Of a DNA stretch of 6,197 bases, positions 1 through 4,071 are shown piece after piece. The stretch spans positions 1 to 6,197 of the forward strand of contig JACCXA010000266.1 in NCBI GenBank assembly GCA_013697365.1. Direction: 5' to 3'. Source of the stretch: Chthoniobacterales bacterium. GTDB lineage: Bacteria > Verrucomicrobiota > Verrucomicrobiia > Chthoniobacterales > UBA10450. The position numbers and the translations under genes were made by a program. How positions within the stretch are numbered: the first letter of the stretch is position 1; every line of letters begins with the position of its first letter. A model generated the notes under the pieces. That model was given only the letters and a program-made list of their open reading frames with translations, was not told the DNA's origin and did no database searches.

Positions 1-55
1 CGCTTTCCCCTCGCGTAGCAACGTGAGGAACACGTGAGAGAAAATGAGATAAGCT

Positions 56-104
56 GTCGGTTTCCTGTTACCAGCCGACCGCTCTACCACTGAGCTACTC
101 AGGA
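56..104 (-). tRNA. 5' half of a tRNA (Asn- or Thr-like), disrupted or intron-bearing
   Basis: Read on the minus strand from 104, the sequence folds as a tRNA 5' half. It has a 7-nt acceptor strand UCCUGAG (104-98), UA at positions 8-9, a D arm GCUC/GAGC with loop AGUGGUA, and a 5-bp anticodon stem GUCGG (79-75) / CCGAC (60-56). The acceptor start and D arm resemble bacterial tRNA-Asn. The loop begins CUGGUAA, which would read as a GGU (Thr) anticodon. The loop is 14 nt instead of 7, with an extra CAGGAAA before the 3' stem strand. No T arm (GGTTCGA-type) and no matching 3' acceptor (CTCAGGA) occurs in positions 1-55. Either the 3' half lies beyond the left edge behind an intron or insertion, or this is a remnant. 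Identity is uncertain; the tRNA-derived nature of the 5' half is fairly secure. Confidence 0.55.
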
Positions 105-342
105 TCGCTCCCCGCCGCGCGACGGGCGTATATCTTGCCCACACGATTCTCCGCGGCAAGTGCTTCTTTCCTCGCCGCGGGCGAGGACGGAGCAACGATG
201 CGTGCAACGGTAAGACCAGTTCTCCGGCTGCTTTGGAGCCGCTAAGCTTCGCCAGAAAGGCAAACGTCGCGCCCTGGAACCCGGGCAATGTCTCGTGCGC
301 AAAATTCGGGTAGATCGGAGATCGGCTAGATGCAAGGCGGCC
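105..342. other. non-coding spacer with overlapping inverted repeats
   Basis: No convincing reading frame lies here. Open frames on either strand translate to arginine-rich, family-less sequence. Two inverted repeats share an arm. CCGCGGC (151-157) can pair with GCCGCGG (174-180) across a 16-nt loop. CCTCGCC (170-176) can pair with GGCGAGG (180-186) across a 3-nt loop. The two pairings exclude each other. A further small stem is CGGCT (225-229) with AGCCG (237-241). None is followed by a T run, so I do not call a terminator. Confidence 0.45.
130..159 (-). promoter_or_regulatory. weak candidate promoter for the tRNA
   Basis: On the minus strand TTGCCG (159-154) and AGATAT (135-130) are separated by 18 nt, and the -10-like box lies about 25 nt before the tRNA 5' end. 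The match to sigma-70 consensus is modest. The -35-like box also overlaps an inverted repeat (151-157 with 174-180), so the call is tentative. Confidence 0.22.
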
Positions 343-612
343 TTATTTTTCGTCCCAGGAAAGGCCCTTGGTCAGCATTTTCACCTCGCTCCCTCCATCC
401 TGCGGCTTCACGAAGATCGTCAGCGTGGCTTCACCCCGTTTTCTCTTAAGAATCGAGGACGTTTGGTTGATCATGTCTTTGCCGTCATTGGTCCAGCCGT
501 GAGCCTTGAGATTCGCGGCCAATTCGGCACAGACGCTTTTCGCCGCCCGACTGCTCTTGAAGAGAAGATGTTCAACGAGCGCCTTGTACTCGCACTCGGT
601 GGCATCTTTCAT
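343..612 (-). CDS. small conserved-looking hypothetical protein, possibly a C-terminal domain remnant
   Basis: This encodes about 89 residues starting MKDATECEYK and ending GLSWDEK, with no signal peptide or membrane segment. It reads as a compact alpha/beta domain: an amphipathic helix (about residues 23-38, ending HGW), then two strands (SSILKRKRGEATLTIFVKP and SEVKMLTKGLSW). I recognise the general look of an uncharacterised domain found in Verrucomicrobia/Planctomycetes proteins but cannot name it. The ATG at 612 has AAGGA 10 nt upstream. The frame stays open further upstream, and a TTG at 723 would give 126 residues. That extension is Arg/Gly/Pro-rich and encoded by hairpin DNA, so I prefer 612. 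However, the segment just before the ATG (NFKDLAL) looks like part of the same fold, so the gene may have lost its true 5' end. Function unknown. Confidence 0.55.
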   Translation of the reverse strand: MKDATECEYKALVEHLLFKSSRAAKSVCAELAANLKAHGWTNDGKDMINQTSSILKRKRGEATLTIFVKPQDGGSEVKMLTKGLSWDEK

Positions 613-622
613 TAAGGCCAGG

Positions 623-627
623 TCCTT
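623..627 (-). promoter_or_regulatory. Shine-Dalgarno supporting the start at 612
   Basis: AAGGA on the minus strand lies 10 nt before the ATG at 612. No comparable site precedes the alternative TTG at 723, so this favours the shorter product. Confidence 0.4.
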
Positions 628-659
628 GAAGTTGCGTTGATCGGCCGCCCGGATAGTCT

Positions 660-684
660 GCGGGTTTCCCGCTGGGCTTCGCCC
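660..684. repeat. two tandem tight stem-loops
   Basis: GCGGG-TTT-CCCGC (660-672) is followed one base later by GGGC-TTC-GCCC (674-684). Both are perfect stems with 3-nt loops. They lie between the hypothetical gene and the plug gene, with no T run on either side. This layout resembles a REP-like intergenic element or a small RNA structure more than a terminator, but only one copy is visible here. Confidence 0.4.
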
Positions 685-803
685 TGCACCTGCCCGGCCG
701 CAGCGCGCTGGCGCTATGTCCAATGTCGTACGGGGAGTGCGCCCTAATCTTCGCTCTGCGAAATTGCGCTGGCGCTGATGGCGTTTCGGATGTGACTTTC
801 CTC

Positions 804-1373
804 ATGATCAATCGCGCGTTTCTCGCCGTGATGGGAGTTCTCAGCCTTTGCCTGTCAGTTACCGCGCAAACGATTAGCCCGCAGCTGGTGGCGTTTGAAG
901 CCATAGCGCCAGAACAGTTGCGCCTTACCGGCGCGGTTGAGGCCGCTCCGGCGCTGGCTCTTTATCGGCCGGATGTTTTTAGCACTGCGCATGGCTCTGT
1001 TCTGATTCATGGCCTGCCGGCCTTAAGTCTCCTGGATGGACGTCGGTTTCCTATCTCGAGTGAGGTGAGTCGGATGGGAATGACACCGCTCGATCTTCTC
1101 CCGACGGCGTTCTTAAGCGCCGTGGAAGTGCAGAAGATCGGCGCCTCGCCAGTCTATGGAAGCGATGCGCCCGGCGGCGCGGTAAACTTGCGCTTGAATC
1201 GGATTCAGACCGGCGGCGAAGTGGGCTTTTTTTACGGGAGGTCGGAGGGTAAGTATGGCCGCGAGGATACGCAGGCCTACATCATCGGCGGCGTTGGGAA
1301 TGAGAAATTTCAAATCACCGCCGGGGCTGCTTTCCAGGAGTCCGAGTGGCGCGGTCGGCGCTCTGGTCGTTAG
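804..1373 (+). CDS. exported TonB-receptor plug-domain protein without a beta-barrel
   Basis: The 189-residue product starts at ATG 804, chosen because a signal peptide begins there (MINR, hydrophobic core to about residue 20, likely cleavage after TAQ). An in-frame ATG at 723 would add 27 residues ahead of it. Residues about 64-131 match the TonB-dependent receptor plug: VLIHGLPALSLLDGRRFP (66-83) corresponds to the 'RG...LLDGRP' segment, and LSAVEVQKIGASPVYGSDAP (104-123) to the 'IERIEV..G..S..YGS.A.GG.VN' segment, followed by GGAVNLRL. Only about two barrel-like strands follow (138-178) before TAG, whereas full receptors run to 600-1000 residues. The other frames downstream do not continue a barrel, so a simple frameshift is unlikely. 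It may be a stand-alone periplasmic plug-like protein or a decayed receptor; no TonB box is evident. No clear Shine-Dalgarno precedes the start. Confidence 0.75.
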   Translation: MINRAFLAVMGVLSLCLSVTAQTISPQLVAFEAIAPEQLRLTGAVEAAPALALYRPDVFSTAHGSVLIHGLPALSLLDGRRFPISSEVSRMGMTPLDLLPTAFLSAVEVQKIGASPVYGSDAPGGAVNLRLNRIQTGGEVGFFYGRSEGKYGREDTQAYIIGGVGNEKFQITAGAAFQESEWRGRRSGR

Positions 1374-1420
1374 CCGCGACGGGCGGCAAGATCTTGTTCA
1401 GGCGCTTGCCGAGTTGAAGC

Positions 1421-1434
1421 CCGGCATACGCCGG
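1421..1434. repeat. small stem-loop in the convergent spacer
   Basis: CCGGC (1421-1425) pairs with GCCGG (1430-1434) around ATAC. It lies between the ends of two convergent genes. No T run follows on either strand, so a terminator role is only possible. Confidence 0.25.
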
Positions 1435-1475
1435 TGCAGAGAGATGCTCCTGACTAAGGTGGACCGGCGCTGACA

Positions 1476-1490
1476 GCGGTCACAGACCGC
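1476..1490 (-). terminator. possible terminator hairpin just after the glycosylase stop
   Basis: GCGGTC-ACA-GACCGC is a perfect 6-bp stem ending two bases beyond the minus-strand stop codon at 1493-1495. It lacks a following U-tract (TGTCAGCG on the minus strand), so it would be Rho-assisted or act as an RNA 3' end stabiliser if it works at all. Confidence 0.3.
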
Positions 1491-1492
1491 CA

Positions 1493-2299
1493 CTAGAGGA
1501 AATATTTTCGCTGCTTGTCGCTGATCGGGTGGCCGATTTTTTCCATGACCAGGAGCATGTCTTCCCACACCTTGCGCTTTTCCGACGGCGCCTGATTCCG
1601 CAAGAGATACGAAGGGTGATAGGTGATCATCAACGGCGTGTCGTGGAACGCATGCCATTTCCCGCGCAGATCTCTCATGGTTCCGCGCGTGCCGAGCAGC
1701 CCTTCGACGGCTGTCGCCCCTAAAGCGACCAGGACTTTCGGTTGTATGATGCTGATTTGCTCCATCAAAAAGGGAAGACAGTGCGCCATCTCCTGCGGCG
1801 TGGGCGGTCTGTTGCCGGACTGGCCCGCGGGCATGTCGGGCCGTGATTTCATGACGTTCGCGATGTAAACGTCGGCGCGCTGGAAGCCCATCGCCTGGAT
1901 GATCTTGGTCAGGAGCTGTCCGGCGCGGCCGACGAAAGGCTCACCTTGCGCGTCTTCATCGGCGCCGGGCGCTTCTCCGATAAACATGATCTCTGCATCG
2001 GGATGACCAACGCCGAAAACAGTCTGCGTACGCGACTCGGCGAGGTGCGGACATAAGGTGCAGATTGCGACGCGTGCCCGGACCTCGGCCAAACGTTCTG
2101 GCTTGGTCCGGGCATCCGGCGCACTTGGCGCCTTCGGCTCCGCCGGCTTGCGTTGCAGGGATTGCAGAGTCGTGCGCGAAGCCCGTGGCGATCGACCGCC
2201 ACCGGCGCGGAGCAGCTCCAGAGTGCCCAGGACATTGTCGAGGGCAGATTGGAATTCATTCACGCCCGAGATCATCCGGGTTTTTGCGTCGGCCAGCAA
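1493..2299 (-). CDS. family 4 (type 4) uracil-DNA glycosylase
   Basis: This enzyme would remove uracil from DNA to start base-excision repair in the cytoplasm. Numbered from the TTG at 2299 (268 residues), residues 1-70 are a variable helical and low-complexity N-terminal part. The glycosylase domain then follows, with CTLCPHL (C80, C83), the motif GEAPGADED (109-117) and PFVGRAGQLL, NVMKSRP (148-154), C174 in MAHCLPFL, and HPSYLLR (H228). Family 4 enzymes normally bind a [4Fe-4S] cluster through four cysteines. Here the third position, usually KCRP, is Ser152 (codon 1846-1844, TCA), with a loop a few residues longer before C174. An ATG at 2275 would give 260 residues and is a plausible alternative start; neither start has a clear Shine-Dalgarno. 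It is divergent from queA with at most 42 nt between starts. It lacks the KRRIH-type loop I associate with UDGX. Confidence 0.9.
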   Translation of the reverse strand: MLADAKTRMISGVNEFQSALDNVLGTLELLRAGGGRSPRASRTTLQSLQRKPAEPKAPSAPDARTKPERLAEVRARVAICTLCPHLAESRTQTVFGVGHPDAEIMFIGEAPGADEDAQGEPFVGRAGQLLTKIIQAMGFQRADVYIANVMKSRPDMPAGQSGNRPPTPQEMAHCLPFLMEQISIIQPKVLVALGATAVEGLLGTRGTMRDLRGKWHAFHDTPLMITYHPSYLLRNQAPSEKRKVWEDMLLVMEKIGHPISDKQRKYFL

Positions 2300-2300
2300 T

Positions 2301-2309
2301 TGCTTTGAT
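2301..2309 (+). promoter_or_regulatory. candidate extended -10 for queA
   Basis: TGC (2301-2303) followed by TTTGAT (2304-2309) ends 8 nt before the queA ATG, where a -10 box would place the transcript start at or near the start codon. TTTGAT matches 4 of 6 consensus bases. No good -35 is visible, and no Shine-Dalgarno precedes the ATG. Confidence 0.3.
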
Positions 2310-2317
2310 GCTGGGCG

Positions 2318-3298
2318 ATGAGCTCCCGGCTGGCTGACTACGATTACGAGTTGCCGGAAGGGCTAATCGCGCAGCGGCCCCTCGCGCGAAGGCAGGATTC
2401 CCGCATGATGGTGCTGCACCGCGCTTCGCAGCAGATCGAGCATCGCGCATTTGCAGAGCTGCCGAATTTCCTCGCGCCGGGCGAACTTCTTGTGCTGAAC
2501 GACACGAAGGTCATCACGGCCCGGATGTTTTCCGATGACGGGGCGGTGGAGTTATTATTTCACGAGAGGCTACCGGAAGGACGTTGGCGTTCCCTGGTCA
2601 AGCCTGGCCGCAAGATGCGGGTCGGCGCCTGCCTGCAAGTGGGCGGTGTGCCGGTCGCCGTTGAGAGAATCTGCGAGGATGGCAGTCGCATCCTCTCGAT
2701 GGATGGCGAGTTGAAGCTAGACCACAGCGGTGTTGTGCCCTTGCCGCCCTATATACGGCGTGCATCCGATGCCGGCGACGTGGAGCGTTATCAAACTGTC
2801 TTCGCGCAAGTCCCGGGAGCGGTCGCCGCGCCCACCGCCGGGCTGCACTTCACACCCGAAATGCTGAATGAGTTGCCGCACGTGTTTGTCACGCTGCACG
2901 TCGGGACGGGGACGTTCGCACCGGTCAAATCTGATGATCTGACCGAGCACAGAATGCACGAGGAACGTTTCTGGATTTCGGAGAAGGCAGCGCAAGCAAT
3001 GAATCAGGCCGGGAGCGTGCTCGCAGTCGGCACGACAACCGTGCGGGTGCTGGAAGCAGCGCAGCGACGAGAGGGCAAACTGTTGCCGCAAGAAGGCGCG
3101 ACCAGTTTGTTTCTGTATCCTCCGCAGCAGGTGCGATACGTCGACCATCTCCTGACGAATTTCCATCTGCCACGCTCAACCTTGCTCATGCTCGTGAGCG
3201 CTTTCGCGGGGCGAAAGTTTGTGCTCCGTGCGTATGCGGAGGCCGTCAACGAGCGTTACCGCTTCTACAGCTACGGCGATTGCATGCTGATTTTGTAG
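2318..3298 (+). CDS. queA: S-adenosylmethionine:tRNA ribosyltransferase-isomerase
   Basis: QueA transfers and isomerises the ribosyl group of S-adenosylmethionine onto preQ1 at position 34 of tRNAs with GUN anticodons, giving epoxyqueuosine, the next-to-last step of queuosine synthesis. The 326-residue product has the family signature throughout: N-terminal DYDYELPEGLIAQRP, NDTKVITAR (61-69), PLPPYIRR (141-148), PTAGLHFTPE (172-181), HVGTGTFAPV (194-203), HRMHEERF (211-218), GTTTVRVLEA (238-247), TNFHLPRSTLLMLVSAFAG (280-298) and the C-terminal NERYRFYSYGDCMLI. It appears complete and slightly shorter than the E. coli enzyme (about 356). The start is fixed by the canonical N-terminus; no ribosome-binding site precedes it. 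No other queuosine gene is in the window. The thioesterase gene follows 56 nt later on the same strand. Confidence 0.97.
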   Translation: MSSRLADYDYELPEGLIAQRPLARRQDSRMMVLHRASQQIEHRAFAELPNFLAPGELLVLNDTKVITARMFSDDGAVELLFHERLPEGRWRSLVKPGRKMRVGACLQVGGVPVAVERICEDGSRILSMDGELKLDHSGVVPLPPYIRRASDAGDVERYQTVFAQVPGAVAAPTAGLHFTPEMLNELPHVFVTLHVGTGTFAPVKSDDLTEHRMHEERFWISEKAAQAMNQAGSVLAVGTTTVRVLEAAQRREGKLLPQEGATSLFLYPPQQVRYVDHLLTNFHLPRSTLLMLVSAFAGRKFVLRAYAEAVNERYRFYSYGDCMLIL

Positions 3299-3337
3299 CG
3301 CGCTTGCGGCGATGTTGGCCCGCCGAGCCAGAGCCTG

Positions 3338-3346
3338 TGCTAACGT
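3338..3346 (+). promoter_or_regulatory. candidate extended -10 for the thioesterase gene
   Basis: TGC (3338-3340) followed by TAACGT (3341-3346) ends 8 nt before the ATG at 3355. The TG dinucleotide fits an extended -10. The spacing puts transcription initiation close to the start codon. No Shine-Dalgarno lies between, so a leaderless mRNA is plausible. Confidence 0.35.
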
Positions 3347-3354
3347 CCGCAAAG

Positions 3355-3777
3355 ATGCAGACGACATCCGACGAACCCAAAGGCGAACTGGTCATCCAAA
3401 CCATCGCGATGCCGAAGGACACTAATCCGAATGGCGACATCTTCGGCGGTTGGTTGATGTCTCAGATGGATCTTGGCAGTGGGATTCTCGCCGCGAAGAC
3501 GGCCAAAGCCCGCGTCGTGACCGTGGCGATGGAAGGGATGTCCTTCCTGCAACCGGTACGCGTCGGCGATACGGTTGCCTGTTACGCCTGGGTTGAAAGG
3601 ATCGGTCGGACTTCCATGACGATACCAGTCGAAGTTTGGGTGCGGCGTTTTATGGACGGCCGGTTGGTCCGCGTCACGCGCGGTGTCTTTACCTATGTGG
3701 CAATCGACGAAGCTGGGAAGCCAATCGCTGTGAAGCGCCAAGGAGTGGCGACACTCTTATCGCCAGACATTTCTTAA
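3355..3777 (+). CDS. yciA: YciA-type acyl-CoA thioesterase (hotdog fold)
   Basis: This is a cytoplasmic hydrolase of acyl-CoA thioesters, predicted to be a hotdog-fold oligomer. The 140-residue product has the YciA/acyl-CoA hydrolase signature NPNGDIFGGWLMSQMD (24-39), in which the Asp ending the segment (D39) corresponds to the catalytic Asp of YciA. It also has the second conserved stretch VVTVAMEGMSFLQPVRVGD (54-72). Its length is close to that of E. coli YciA. An in-frame ATG at 3280 would overlap the end of queA and add 25 residues (HADFVARLRRCWPAEP...) that do not resemble the family N-terminus, so I chose 3355. The final residues (ATLLSPDIS) are unremarkable. It may have its own promoter or be read through from queA. 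Its physiological substrate cannot be told from sequence. Confidence 0.92.
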   Translation: MQTTSDEPKGELVIQTIAMPKDTNPNGDIFGGWLMSQMDLGSGILAAKTAKARVVTVAMEGMSFLQPVRVGDTVACYAWVERIGRTSMTIPVEVWVRRFMDGRLVRVTRGVFTYVAIDEAGKPIAVKRQGVATLLSPDIS

Positions 3778-3782
3778 ACTGA

Positions 3783-3800
3783 GGCGGCAGGCGTGCCGCC
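3783..3800. terminator. bidirectional terminator-like hairpin between convergent genes
   Basis: GGCGGCA (3783-3789) pairs perfectly with TGCCGCC (3794-3800) around GGCG. TTTA follows on the plus strand, and TCAGTTTAAG follows on the minus strand. It sits 5 nt after the thioesterase stop and 7 nt before the lipoprotein stop, so it could end both transcripts. The short T runs make it a weak intrinsic terminator. It may also be a copy of a dispersed palindrome. Confidence 0.6.
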
Positions 3801-3807
3801 TTTACGA

Positions 3808-4056
3808 TTACTCGCCGGAGCCTTCGGACGGCATGCTCTGCGGCGAAGTCTCGGTGCTTTCGACCGGTTCGCTCGGGATAGGCTGTGCCGGCATTTCTGC
3901 CTTACTCGGGCGCAAGCGCGATTGCTGTTTTGCCCGCGCGACGCTCGATTTTCGGATGTATTTCGAGTAGGTGCGTTGCTGGCGCGATTCCTTGGAGAAC
4001 GAGCAGCAACCGCTGAGCGCCATGGTAACAGAAAGGAGAAGGGCGATTGATTTCAT
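3808..4056 (-). CDS. small putative lipoprotein
   Basis: The 82-residue product has a short basic start (MKS), a hydrophobic stretch (IALLLSVTMA) and the lipobox LSGC, so Cys17 would be lipidated and the protein anchored in a membrane. The mature part is a basic segment (about residues 20-50, KESRQQRTYSKYIRKSSVAR) followed by a Pro/Ser/Glu-rich acidic tail, with no recognisable fold; it is probably disordered. It begins 13 nt after the stop of the CNB/PATAN gene, with a Shine-Dalgarno overlapping that stop, so the two are very likely co-transcribed and translationally coupled. The neighbour suggests a role linked to that signalling protein, but function is unknown. Small lipoproteins of this kind are common and diverge quickly. 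Confidence 0.75.
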   Translation of the reverse strand: MKSIALLLSVTMALSGCCSFSKESRQQRTYSKYIRKSSVARAKQQSRLRPSKAEMPAQPIPSEPVESTETSPQSMPSEGSGE

Positions 4057-4065
4057 GCCGGGTCA

Positions 4066-4071
4066 CTCCTC
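4066..4071 (-). promoter_or_regulatory. Shine-Dalgarno coupling the lipoprotein to the upstream gene
   Basis: GAGGAG on the minus strand overlaps the TGA stop (4072-4070) of the upstream gene and lies 9 nt before the lipoprotein ATG. The overlap suggests translational coupling. Confidence 0.6.

Noticed and set aside
22..39. Direct repeat ACGTGAG...ACGTGAG considered as a CRISPR or attachment repeat
   Set aside because: There are only two 7-bp copies 4 nt apart, with no array and no integrase nearby.
99..335. 78-codon minus-strand frame over the left spacer
   Set aside because: It runs into the tRNA acceptor, is rich in Arg/Ser/Cys and has no ribosome-binding site or fold; treated as non-coding.
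1255..1473. Frame overlapping and extending beyond the plug gene stop, considered as a frameshifted barrel continuation
   Set aside because: Its translation past the stop (DLVQALAELKPGIRRC...) lacks the alternating pattern of barrel strands, so a frameshift does not restore a receptor.
1493..2299. Glycosylase considered as a UDGX-type (covalent uracil-binding) protein
   Set aside because: The characteristic KRRIH-type insertion near the active site is absent; the motifs fit ordinary family 4 apart from the Cys-to-Ser change.
2717..3166. 149-codon open frame on the minus strand inside queA
   Set aside because: It lies wholly within the well-supported queA gene, and its translation is Cys/Arg/His-rich without any family likeness; it is a shadow of high-GC coding sequence.
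3340..3741. 133-codon minus-strand open frame opposite the thioesterase
   Set aside because: It is fully covered by the clearly recognised hotdog thioesterase on the plus strand; its His/Arg/Asp-rich translation has no recognisable domain.
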